The notes beneath the pieces are model-generated. The model had not been told where the DNA came from and ran no database searches. It was given only the letters and a program-made list of their open reading frames with translations. Shown here in pieces: positions 32,971 to 42,630 of a stretch of 64,000 bases of DNA. The stretch's first letter is position 1, and each line of letters starts with the position of its first letter. Made by a program: the position numbers and the translations under genes. Source of the DNA: Entamoeba invadens IP1 (lineage: Eukaryota; Evosea; Mastigamoebida; Endamoebidae); the NCBI RefSeq assembly GCF_000330505.1, contig NW_004440309.1:4532-68531 (forward strand), in the 5' to 3' direction.

Positions 32971-33815
32971 ATGAATAATGACTCGGTACACACGACTATA
33001 AGCTTAATGGACATGATCAAATACAAAATCGATATTCCAAACACTTGGAGCGAAGGCCCTGATTTTGGGGAGACTGTTTACTTCGAAGGTTTGTGTTTTC
33101 TATTTTATTTAATAAAAGTCTTATTATTCAATAGTAATAAAAATAATACTGAGTGATGATTTTAAGTGCTTGACACATAAAAAGAGACAAATAATTTTCA
33201 GAGCAAAAACAAGAAGAACAAAGTGACAGCCTTCAAGTCCAACAAGACACACAAAAAGTCGGCCCCTCCGAAGTTCTTGACGAAACTAATAATAATAAGA
33301 AATGTCCTATTCAATATACTAGAAAAGCAAAACTTGACACCACATTAGTAGGCGCTACAAAAATCACTTCAGAAAAGAAACCTCGACAAGACAAGACAAC
33401 GCTGTTCAAGAAAAAATTGTTTGTCGGCTCTGAGGACGAAATTAAGAAGCAAATCCTCTTTGTGACAAACGAACTTGAAAAACGGAAGGACGACGGCGTT
33501 AACACAGAAAACGCGATTATTGAAATTTCAAAGCCGTTTGATGCTCACCAACACAAAAATGATATTATCGACTTGCGGACGTCCAATCGGACGTTGACCT
33601 TTCCCAATGACGTTCCCATCCAAGCGCAAAAGTTGAAGCATCGCCCCGTCCCATTACGGCAAACAAAGAACATCTATCACTTTCCTGGTACAGAAGCTGG
33701 CTTTGATAGTATCAAGGAATACAAATTGATGAAACTCAATGCAGATATCAAGGAACTCGAAGCGACTAAACTGCTCATCCACGAGCTTGACAAAACAATA
33801 GAATCGGGTAATTGA
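32971..33815 (+). CDS. Hypothetical protein, two exons
   Basis: Exons 32971-33088 and 33202-33815 flank a 113-bp intron (GTTTGTG ... TTTTCAG). The split Glu codon (G plus AG) continues the frame as VYFEEQKQEEQ, giving 243 residues. The protein is charged and mostly disordered, with Gln/Glu and Lys-rich stretches. Two more ordered parts are KKLFVGSEDEIKKQILFVTN and a C-terminal helix (EYKLMKLNADIKELEATKLL). I recognise no domain. Its high coding GC, regular splice and a consensus GAAC element upstream make it a real gene. It converges on the alpha-kinase gene with a 74-bp gap. Confidence 0.75.
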
Positions 33816-33889
33816 CTGTTGTGACATATCACTAGTTTATTACCATTCAAAGTACTAGACTTAAGTGATAAATAGAATCAAAAATACAA

Positions 33890-35212
33890 TCAATGTGCTT
33901 GTCTCTGCCTTGAACAGACCGTTTTGGGGACAAAGCCAACTTGAGAAAATTTGACAGCTTTGTACATATTCCCCGACTTCGCAAGTAAATAGATGCGATC
34001 GCCTTTCTTCAGCGGAAGCATCCCTCGTCCACCAATAAAGTCGTCGTTCGCAACATACAAGAACTTCTCGAGCAACTCTTGCACAAAATTGACGGGGAAG
34101 ATCCCGTAATTGCCGCCCTTCTTGCCAACCCACCACCCGTCGAGTTTCGCTAAAATGTCGACAACGTCGTCGACGGCAAGGGTGAGTTCGTTCGCGCACC
34201 TCGCCGTGAAAGGAAAGAGTGCAACGCATTTGCCAATCGGCTTATTAAAAGCGACTTGTTCGACAATACCGACACTATTTTGTGGCTTAGGTTTCGGGGT
34301 AGGTGTGGTGACATTTGGTTTGTCTGGTTGTTGGTAATATTGTTTAATACGTTTATTGACGTCTGGGTTAATTGTTGTCCCTTTCAATGTGTCGGGGAGG
34401 ACTTGAGCAGTGTGTTTTCTCAAGTGAAGTCCGAGACAAATTGCGTTGCACTGATGTGTTGAGAAGAACTTAGTGATGCCCTGTTCGCCCAAATTAGTCT
34501 CCGAAAACATGAACTTCTTCGAGTCGATGTGGTGGAGGGCGGGGTCCGTCAAATAAAATTTGTTCGTCCCGCTCACTCCTTGGATGTCACAAATCAACAA
34601 ATTTCCTTTCGATTGGACCCACGTCCAATGCGCAAATGCGTGTAATGTCGAGTGAAATTCGTCTTCATTGATCCATCCATTGTTATCGATATATTTAATG
34701 AAATACCCGTGTAAATACGGTTCGACAAAATTCGGAGTTCTTCGTGTGAAGGCGACAGCCTCTTCCGCTTGTTCCAATGTCAATATTTTGTTATCCAAAT
34801 CAGACAATGGCGATGGCATAAACAGATATGTTGGTAAAAAATGGAGTTTATTTGGCGACGCATTAAGTTTGTTGAACAAGTTCGCTAAGTAAATACATAT
34901 CAATTGTCGTTCTACCGTTTCAAGTAACATCGTGAGTGGGCGGGGTTGATAAAATCGTTTTAAAACTACTCGATCGCCCTTTTCTGTAATAGCTCGAAAA
35001 GCAAGGCGTTCCCCTCCTTTAGCAAATGGCGTCAACTCCGCGTTAAATGTTGTGAAGCTGAAGTGGAATTCATTAATTCGTTTGTCAGTTTCTAAAAACA
35101 TTTGGATTTGCTCCGTTTCGTTGGGTACAGTGATGACATACCCCGTCACAGCTGTCTGGTAATTCGGTTCTTTATCACAAAGGGTTGGGTCAATATCCAT
35201 TTCGTGAGACAT
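33890..35212 (-). CDS. Alpha-kinase with two C-terminal SH3 domains
   Basis: 440 residues from ATG at 35212. Residues about 55-275 form an alpha-kinase (MHCK/eEF2K) domain: FAKGGERLAFRA as the nucleotide loop, VLKRF carrying the likely catalytic Lys, STLHAFAHWTWVQSKGNLLI, CDIQGV...LTDPALH with the catalytic and metal Asp residues, and ETNLGEQGITKFFSTHQCN with Gly, Asn and Cys of the zinc site. After a Pro/Thr linker come two SH3 domains: KCVALFPFTARCANELTLAV ... WWVGKKGGNYGIFPVNFVQ, and KFLYVANDDF ... LPLKKGDRIYLL ... VGFVPKTV. Alpha-kinases phosphorylate Ser/Thr, often in helical substrates such as myosin tails. The SH3 pair suggests recruitment to Pro-rich cytoskeletal or membrane partners; that role is inference. 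Confidence 0.88.
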   Translation of the reverse strand: MSHEMDIDPTLCDKEPNYQTAVTGYVITVPNETEQIQMFLETDKRINEFHFSFTTFNAELTPFAKGGERLAFRAITEKGDRVVLKRFYQPRPLTMLLETVERQLICIYLANLFNKLNASPNKLHFLPTYLFMPSPLSDLDNKILTLEQAEEAVAFTRRTPNFVEPYLHGYFIKYIDNNGWINEDEFHSTLHAFAHWTWVQSKGNLLICDIQGVSGTNKFYLTDPALHHIDSKKFMFSETNLGEQGITKFFSTHQCNAICLGLHLRKHTAQVLPDTLKGTTINPDVNKRIKQYYQQPDKPNVTTPTPKPKPQNSVGIVEQVAFNKPIGKCVALFPFTARCANELTLAVDDVVDILAKLDGWWVGKKGGNYGIFPVNFVQELLEKFLYVANDDFIGGRGMLPLKKGDRIYLLAKSGNMYKAVKFSQVGFVPKTVCSRQRQAH

Positions 35213-35525
35213 TCTTTTAGTCTTTTCGAGTTCGACCTTCTTATATCGAATTTACTATTGGTTATAATTGTTTTTACTATATTTTATTAAACACAAGTGA
35301 ACTGTTTTAAGCATAGCCAATGATACACTTTTGGTTGTATAGTTTATGTTATATAGTTTATTTATAGTTTTATTCATTTTATTAATAGTTTATTGTGATG
35401 CAATTAATTATTTATTCTTTCAATTTTTTCAATAAACGGAAATACAAAAATCTTAGTCAAAATCCCTCTCAGGAGGCACCAAATTTGAAGAAGATTATTT
35501 TGAACCAACAAAATACAAAAATAAA
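35213..35525. other. Intergenic, 313 bp
   Basis: AT-rich; upstream region of the alpha-kinase and 3' flank of the NHL gene. TATAGTTTATGTTATATAGT repeats in part near 35338. No gene. Confidence 0.5.
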
Positions 35526-36863
35526 TTAGAGTGCGCCATCTGTAGGTGGGTTTGGAAATGTTTTCGTGCTGATGAAATACAAATACGGCTCGAACGCAGT
35601 GGTAGTGAAGACGAGGAAGTTGTCTTTCACAGCGATGCCCAAAGGATTTCCCTTGACACCCAAAGGTTCCATTTCAATAGCGCCCAAATAAACGTTTTGT
35701 TTGAAACAAATGATTCTCCTATTTCCCGTGTCACAGATGAAAAGCCTCCCGACTTCGTCATAAGCCGCATACGTTGGCCGATTGACAAAACTGGCACCTC
35801 CCCCGTATCTAGAGATAATCGATGAGATTTTTTTGAGTTTGGGATCGATAGAAAAGACGGAACTTCCCCAGTTATCTAATATGACCAATTGGTCATCAGC
35901 GAAAAGTACACAGTGTGGATAAAATGGTGTTCGTTGTTTGGGAATACTCAACGCGGAGATGAACACGCCTTCACTCGAGAAGATTTGTATTCGATTGTTC
36001 ATCCCATCAGAGACATACACTTTGTTGTCGTCATCCACAGCTACACACGTCGGCTCGTTGAACTTCCCGTTCTCATTCCCATACCCACCAAACGCTCGCA
36101 CACTCCCGCTCTTCATATCAATGATATGAACACAATGCAACTGTCTATCAGTGACATAGAACTTCGACGTGTCTTTGAGTTGAGCGATTCCTGTTGGGTA
36201 TTCGACATCGACGGGAAAGTCTTTTGTCTGATATCCCTCTTTGTGTTTCGATATATACTTCACCTTATGGTTTGCGATGTCCCCGACGATGTAATTGCAC
36301 CCATGAAATGCTACAAACGAGAATTTGGGCGCGAGATGGTTCTCTATCGACGGCTCGATTTTGTCGCAATAGAAGGTGATCCCTTTTTGCACGTCGATGT
36401 ACTCATCGAGAGACAGCGGAAACGGTTTAGGGGTTAAAGTCTGGTAATCCGTGTCGATCGCGCCATTTCTTCGAAACATAATGATTGTCGCGTGTGGCGT
36501 TTGGTTTCCGATAAAGAGTGAATCCCTATACCTCATCGTGTTCATGTAAGTTGTGAGTTTGATGAAGTCGTCGTCGATCTCTCTCAGCATTTGCGACAGT
36601 GTTGCGATGAGTTCGCGGATGTGTTTCAGTGACATCGCGCATTTGGTCCTCATCGACAGGAAACTTCGATTTGCCTGTTCGTTCATGAAGTCTCCGACAA
36701 CGGACGTCCTCAGAATCCCTTTCTGCATTTGTGACGTTTGCTCTTCAAGAAAAAGAAGTTGTTCCTTTTTGTCTTCAAAGATTTGGTATTGACTCTCCAA
36801 CTCGTCTTTGCGTTGTTTAAACATGTACTCAATGGAGTCGATTGTCTGTTGCTTCCCCTTCAT
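35526..36863 (-). CDS. Coiled-coil and NHL-repeat propeller protein
   Basis: 445 residues from ATG at 36863. Residues 1-110 are helical and coiled-coil (SIEYMFKQRKDELESQYQIF onward). Residues about 190-440 contain NHL-type blades: YPTGIAQLKDTSKFYVTDRQ, NEPTCVAVDDDNKVYVSDGMNNRIQIFS, and NRPTYAAYDEVGRLFICDTGNRRIICF, each with the P-x-G/A-hydrophobic opening and the YV.D....I closing. A coil followed by an NHL propeller is the layout of the back half of TRIM-NHL proteins, but there is no RING or B-box. NHL propellers bind proteins or RNA. It shares a 215-bp divergent promoter region with the next gene. Confidence 0.82.
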   Translation of the reverse strand: MKGKQQTIDSIEYMFKQRKDELESQYQIFEDKKEQLLFLEEQTSQMQKGILRTSVVGDFMNEQANRSFLSMRTKCAMSLKHIRELIATLSQMLREIDDDFIKLTTYMNTMRYRDSLFIGNQTPHATIIMFRRNGAIDTDYQTLTPKPFPLSLDEYIDVQKGITFYCDKIEPSIENHLAPKFSFVAFHGCNYIVGDIANHKVKYISKHKEGYQTKDFPVDVEYPTGIAQLKDTSKFYVTDRQLHCVHIIDMKSGSVRAFGGYGNENGKFNEPTCVAVDDDNKVYVSDGMNNRIQIFSSEGVFISALSIPKQRTPFYPHCVLFADDQLVILDNWGSSVFSIDPKLKKISSIISRYGGGASFVNRPTYAAYDEVGRLFICDTGNRRIICFKQNVYLGAIEMEPLGVKGNPLGIAVKDNFLVFTTTAFEPYLYFISTKTFPNPPTDGAL

Positions 36864-37078
36864 CTTACCACTCCAAAATTTTCTTAGTTTCGCGGAAAAA
36901 GAGAGGAAAACCCTATGAAAAGTCCCTTCAAATGTCGGAGTCTATCGGGTTGGTCATGCATTTTTAAATGGTTATATTTATAATTCTTTTACTATTATCA
37001 TATAGTTTTATTTTCATAAACATTCTTTGAATTCTTTTTCTTTTGAAAAGAATTTAAAAAAGCGAATTCAATTCACCC

Positions 37079-37777
37079 ATGGCTCTTGTGGAACCACGAC
37101 AAATCAAAATAGGAAGTAAAAGCCCCCCGTTTGGCCAAAAGGGGAGACCATTCAGACCACTTGCGGAGCGCGGGTGTTCTACTACACGGTATACAGGAAA
37201 GACTATTACAGACGCCACTCAAAAGGAACCACTTACACAACACAGTTGGCAAAATGCAGTCGTTGGTCGAACACCACCAGGACACTTTTTTATACAAAGA
37301 AAGAACAAGTCGAACTCTCCAGTGGCACCATCTTCTTTTGATATTGACGACACTTATTCATTGGAGACATCCCCAAAGCCACATTCTTTTTTCGAAGGTG
37401 GGATGCCTGGAATGAAAAAGAAAAACGACGAATTGATAGCAAAGAGTCAAACGGTGGTGTTGTCCGACACTGCAAAAGAACAGATTATCCATGAAAGCCA
37501 ACAAAAGGAGTTAAATAGAACATCAATGCGTCTCTCACTGACAAAGAAGAGAAGTTACTTGTCCTTCGTTGCAACGTCTGGAAAGCCACAATTGATGATG
37601 CCAAAGGTACGCTCCAATACACATGAAGTGACAAAACAAAAGAACTCGAAAGTTCAACTCCAGGTACTTGAAGATCCTCTTGTACAGACAATGAAAAGCT
37701 GTACCACCACACAAAGCTCGGTGTTCGATTTCTATTCTGCCAACTTCAATAACGGCTTTTTCTTCATGGAAATGTGA
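37079..37777 (+). CDS. Hypothetical basic, low-complexity protein
   Basis: 232 residues from ATG at 37079. Rich in Ser, Thr, Lys and Pro, without membrane segments. Short segments such as KRSYLSFVATSGKPQLMMPK and SPPFGQKGRPFRPLAERG look like linear motifs in a disordered chain. I recognise no family. Coding GC and an uninterrupted frame in a dense gene neighbourhood support it. Confidence 0.7.
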   Translation: MALVEPRQIKIGSKSPPFGQKGRPFRPLAERGCSTTRYTGKTITDATQKEPLTQHSWQNAVVGRTPPGHFFIQRKNKSNSPVAPSSFDIDDTYSLETSPKPHSFFEGGMPGMKKKNDELIAKSQTVVLSDTAKEQIIHESQQKELNRTSMRLSLTKKRSYLSFVATSGKPQLMMPKVRSNTHEVTKQKNSKVQLQVLEDPLVQTMKSCTTTQSSVFDFYSANFNNGFFFMEM

Positions 37778-37909
37778 TGTTTAATTTATTACCTATTATC
37801 ATCGTTTTGAATGCCTCAATTCTTCATTAGCAATGAAACAAAAGAGTTAAACAAAATGAATAAAATTGCTATACAAACAAAGAAGTGCAGCATTTGTATA
37901 CGAAGCACA

Positions 37910-39088
37910 TTAGTCGATAGTATCGCTTAAGGGGACGGAGTGTCGTCTCAAGGCATCACTTTCAGTTTCGCAGTCATTCAACACCATTTCCGTCTTTCCC
38001 CCCTCTCTTTGTTTCAATTTAAAGTTCTGATGGAACACATTGTTATAAATCGTTAGTAACATTGTCATAATAACAAATGACATCGAATACGATAACAGAA
38101 ATGCTCGTTGGAGTGGTGATACTGTTTTGTTCCTCTAGTTGTCAACACAATATTTTTTATAAGTAGTTTATAATAATATTATAATAGTAATAACAATAGT
38201 AATAATATCTTTCGATGTATAAACACAAACAAGTTGTCTGACTTTTGACGCTATTTGAGGTATGATTTCAGTTAAGTCACCCCTCACTACATAGTCCGCA
38301 TACTCATCCATCATAGTTGTAGTACAATTAATAAACGCTACTTGTGCTCCGTTTTGTTTTGCGCTCTTTGGGATAATATTACAAGGCGCAACTTTCAAAG
38401 AGGTTCCGATGACTAACAAGAAGTCTGTATTTTCAAGCGCCTTCGTGACGCTTTGGTAGGTGATTTGGTCGAGTTTCTCGCCAAATAAAATGACGTCGAG
38501 TTTCATCAACCCGCCACACTTCGGACACTTCGGCACATCGATACTCGGGTGTTCGGTCTTTTCCCAAATGTGTTTAGTCGTTGTTATATATCCGCAGCAC
38601 ACGCAGTAACACGTTCGTGTGTTTCCATGTATTTCCATGACATTCTTTGATCCCGCCATTTGATGAAGTCCGTCGACGTTTTGGGTGATAATGTTTTTCA
38701 CAACACCCATCTTCTCTAAGAGCGCAAGCTCTTTATGCACATCATTTGGCTTTGCGTCGATCTTGTGAATCTCTTCCGCCATACTCCAGAAGAGTTCCGG
38801 TCGTGTTTTAAATGTATCTAAAGTGCCGTAGACGGCAGGGTCATATCTTTTCCATAGACCATTACTTGACCTGAAATCTGGTATTCCGCTTTGTACGGAT
38901 ATGCCTGCGCCCGTTAATACAGTGACGCTCTTAGCTTTCTCCATTGCTTTGGCTATTAAATCGATGTCGGTGTCGTTGTTGTCGAGTCCGTTGTACGCGT
39001 CCAACTCTTGAAGTTCTGCTGGGTCCATCGTATTGTCTGGTTTTGAAGTGTTTTGAGTTTTTGTTTCTGGTTTTATGGCCGTTTTCAT
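37910..39088 (-). CDS. Sir2-family deacylase with spliced C-terminal membrane anchor
   Basis: Exon 1 is 39088-38231 and exon 2 is 38134-37910; the 96-bp intron starts GTTTGTG and ends AACTAG, phase 0. The product is 360 residues. Sirtuin motifs in order: GAGISVQSGIPDFRSSNGLW, TQNVDGLHQMAGS, EIHGNT with the catalytic His, zinc pairs CVCC and CPKC, and VIGTSLKVAP. Exon 2 adds 74 residues: a positively charged start (RNKTVSPLQR), a 20-residue hydrophobic stretch (about 297-316) and a polar tail ending DTID. This predicts a tail-proximal membrane anchor. Sirtuins remove acyl groups from lysine using NAD+; a membrane-bound one would act on proteins at an organelle surface. The open frame runs further upstream without an ATG, so I chose the first in-frame ATG. 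Confidence 0.82.
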
Positions 39089-40249
39089 TTCGTTTTGTCG
39101 TGGGTTTGGAGTGTCTGGTGCTTTTTCCCGCACCGTCTGGAACTCTTCCTCTAAACCATTTCTGTTATACTCATTTAATTCTTTGTGTTATAAATATAAC
39201 TTTTGTCTGTTCACTTATGGGATTGTCTTCTAATCGTTGCGACTTTTCCCGTTTCCATTTGACTTGTGAAAACAACAGACGAATTTTTTTTCTGGCTCTC
39301 TGTTTTTTTTTTCAGTGACTTTTGAGGACCAACTCTTCTTCTGAAAAGGAATTTCTCATTTCTTGTTATGAATTTTATTTGTTGTGGTAATGAATAGTTC
39401 TTTCAGTTTAGATTCGTATAGCTCTTTATAACTGGTAATGTATAAACTAGTTTGACTCGTTATGCATTTTAACTATACTTAGAAATAGTCTATTAATATG
39501 TATTATAATATATTGATATTTTGTATTATATGTATACAATTTGTTATACATAAAGTAATGAAATGCCGACACTAAATCATCAGAAAACTATTTTAAATGA
39601 CAAAAGTAGACGAAAAAAAAATAACGTGTTTTTTTTAGGACTTTGGATGGGAATAAAGGCCAAATGGCTTTTTTATTGTATTTCATACTACTACTTTATA
39701 ATTAATAATATATCGGAAAAGGATTATTGGTGGTTAAAAATAAAATTAAGACAATAATTCCAATAATTGTGTGGATTATAAAAGTTAGTTATGCCGAAGT
39801 GCCTGTTGAATACTTAAGTTTCCCGTGTTTTACAAAATAAATACAATGGAATCAATATTTTTTGTTAATATTAAGAAATAACCCTCTATTATCAATATAG
39901 TGGTTGATTAGTAAGAGATATCATTTCGTGTTAAAAACACTAATTATACAACCCTTGTTTTAAATCTTTTTACTAGTTAAGTATCGTTTATTAATAGTTG
40001 TTAATTTTATATTTTTTTATTTATACCATTATAAAATATTACTATAATTTATCAAAAATAGAATTAATTATAATAAAACATTGAAAAGTAAAATTGTTAA
40101 TAAACATATAAATTAAAAAAATGATGAAAATAATTATTATTTTAAATTATTAAATAATTTAGTTATATTTGAAAAAACCCAAAAAGAGAAAAATAAAAAA
40201 GTAATTTGAAAAACAGAATAAAAAACAAAAATCTAGATAAAAAGAGAGA
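39089..40249. other. Intergenic, 1.16 kb, no gene seen
   Basis: The first 50 bases hold an open extension of the sirtuin frame without ATG. The rest is AT-rich spacer. The 64-codon frame at 39563 has no conserved features. Confidence 0.5.
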
Positions 40250-40726
40250 ATGACAACAATCCGAGAAATGGATTTGATAGAGCCGATTGTGATTGACACA
40301 GTGAATGCTTTAGTCCCCGAAGAACAATTTAAACGTCTTTTTTCTTTTGTTAAAGATCAAAAAACGCTTCACCATCTTTTTTTGTATATGAAATATCAAC
40401 TCAAATCTTCGATTATGGCATATTGTATCACACATGAAAGTTATTGTAGTGATTTAAATAAACACATTCGCGAATCAAAAAGAGAAAACAAAATTCATAA
40501 CTCAATGGTTCCCCTTGTTGAAAAACTCAATATTTCCAACTTAAGCAAAACAGTTCATGAAATTTGTGTCAGCACTCTCAACGATTCAAAACAAAAGATG
40601 GAAGTCGAAAACGAACAAATGGAGGTGAATGACAAAATTTTCGCATTGCTTTCTGACACTCTACAGGTCTCGGAGACTGTAAACGCGGCTGTAACAGAAA
40701 AATCACTTCTCCTCACCTCTTGGTGA
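40250..40726 (+). CDS. Hypothetical helical protein
   Basis: 158 residues from ATG at 40250, predicted mostly helical (EQFKRLFSFVKDQKTLHHLF, then NKHIRESKRENKIHN and KQKMEVENEQMEVNDKIFAL). No signal peptide, membrane segment or known domain. Its codon use is like that of neighbouring genes, and it stands between long AT-rich spacers. Confidence 0.7.
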   Translation: MTTIREMDLIEPIVIDTVNALVPEEQFKRLFSFVKDQKTLHHLFLYMKYQLKSSIMAYCITHESYCSDLNKHIRESKRENKIHNSMVPLVEKLNISNLSKTVHEICVSTLNDSKQKMEVENEQMEVNDKIFALLSDTLQVSETVNAAVTEKSLLLTSW

Positions 40727-41519
40727 TTTTCTCGTATGGGTTATTTATAGTTTATGAAATTATTATTATATCATTTGTTTTTTTTTGTATTGTATTATTA
40801 CTTAATATATTTAATTAATTATAATGATTTACCCCATTATTATAGTTGTTGTCTAGTAATATATTAATAAATACTTTAAAATGTACAAACCTATATTATA
40901 ATTAATTTATAATACTTTTTATTAAAATAACAATGGCGTTTTATTGGAAATACAGTTTTATTTGTTTTTCAAGATAAAACACCATTTTTTTCATTCGGCA
41001 ATTTTTCATTACAAAAATGTAGTTAATGAATTAATAAAATGAAACTATAAAGATATTAGTTTTATAATAAACTAATTATATAATTACAATTCAACTCAAT
41101 TAAAACTATTTATCCTAAATTTCTCATACAAGAAATAAAAACGATGAACCAAAAACAGAAATAGAAACGGTTATATTCCCTCTTGAAGTTTGTTTTTATT
41201 CATTTAATTCGATCAATAGTATATATTAACTTAATAAACTAACTGCCATTATTGATTAAAATACAAAAACATTTCTAATAATATAAATACATATTTTAGT
41301 TAATAAAACCATTAGTTTTACTATCTAAAAAACTACCACTTTCCTCTATTTTGAGCTTTTTTGGCATAATAGTCAATTTATGATTGAATTCATGGTTAGA
41401 CAAAAGTACCTTTTAATTAAATTTTAATAATAATTTTTACAAAAGATACTAGTTTTGATGAAACTTTTGTCTAACTTTAACTAATTCAATGAATTGAATA
41501 AATACTTGAAAAGTAGTTA
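40727..41519. other. Intergenic, no gene seen
   Basis: AT-rich spacer upstream of the TLDc gene; nothing recognised. Confidence 0.5.
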
Positions 41520-42239
41520 ATGCCCTCCAAAAAGGAAGAGCTTTACGACCAGCTTTCTCAATTAAAAAACAAAGTCACTCAAATAGAAACGAATTTGTCA
41601 CTGATTTCAAGTCGGGTGATTCATAATGAAATCACACAGAAAGACCTGCAAAAGCAAATATCTGATATAACTATACATATGACTAACATCCCACCTTATG
41701 ATGAACTCATTGCTCAAAAAACATTTGAACCATTCACAGACGATTTGAAGAAGTTTACTGAAAAGGAGAAGTATGAAGTGGTATACGATTCAATCAAGGA
41801 TGGCTTCACTTCACATACAATTAATAATGTCATTCAAAACAAGAACAATGTGATGATTGTTGTCGAAACAAACAACGGCAACGTCTTTGGTTCTTTCTCT
41901 TCTGCAGTCATCCCTAACTCCGAAAAGACGGGATATGGCTTTTATGTAACAAAAGACCCCGGGTTCTTCTTATTCTGTCTGGCTGGGAAAAGTGTTCTCA
42001 AGCCTAAAAAGTATACTAAAAAAGACACAATGTACTCTTTAAAAATGTATTCGGATGATAACGAAGAATTTGTCGTTGGTTCACATTGCGGGTTTTATGT
42101 CGGGGCAACACGAAATTCATTCATCTCAAATAAGATGCCACTGTTCTACAATGGGATTGATAACGTCGACGAAATTGTTGGAATGCACTTCCCAAATACT
42201 TTTACGGTGTCTAGAGTCTGTGCGTTAGTATGGAGTTAA
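41520..42239 (+). CDS. TLDc-domain protein with N-terminal coiled coil
   Basis: 239 residues from ATG at 41520. Residues about 5-55 form a coiled coil (LYDQLSQLKNKVTQIETNLS). Residues about 80-239 resemble the TLDc fold: SIKDGFTSHTINNVIQNKNN, the strands VMIVVETNNGNVFGSFSSA, PGFFLFCLAGKS, and a C-terminal EEFVVGSHCGFYVGATRNSF. TLDc proteins in animals act in oxidative-stress defence and in V-ATPase regulation. The Entamoeba family is expanded and its role is unknown. A broken relative lies at 1333-1910. Confidence 0.8.
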   Translation: MPSKKEELYDQLSQLKNKVTQIETNLSLISSRVIHNEITQKDLQKQISDITIHMTNIPPYDELIAQKTFEPFTDDLKKFTEKEKYEVVYDSIKDGFTSHTINNVIQNKNNVMIVVETNNGNVFGSFSSAVIPNSEKTGYGFYVTKDPGFFLFCLAGKSVLKPKKYTKKDTMYSLKMYSDDNEEFVVGSHCGFYVGATRNSFISNKMPLFYNGIDNVDEIVGMHFPNTFTVSRVCALVWS

Positions 42240-42492
42240 GTCAATCATTTTGTTTAAATGAAAGTGTGTGTTTTATGAATTTTTCAACACTTAAACTATT
42301 TGAATAGATTCAATATAATATCTTCTTTGATTCTTTTATATCAGTAGAAATCTATTAATGAATAACACATCAAATAGATAATTTTAGTTGTTTATAATAA
42401 TCTATTTGAATTAGCTTATAAAACTATTATCAAATTAAGAATTTGAATAATAAAAATGAATTATAATTTAAATAATATTATATTATTATAAT

Positions 42493-42493
42493 A

Positions 42494-42556
<63 letters not shown>
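42493..42556. repeat. (TTA)n microsatellite, about 21 units
   Basis: An uninterrupted trinucleotide run of about 63 bp in the 3' flank shared by the TLDc gene and the SLC35F6-like gene. It makes up the notable part of the 390-bp spacer 42240-42630. Confidence 0.95.
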
Positions 42557-42559
<3 letters not shown>

Positions 42560-42630
42560 CAGAAATTATAATAAAATAATAAAAATGTCTAGAAGATGAT
42601 AAAACACAATACAACAATCAATGCAAAAAA

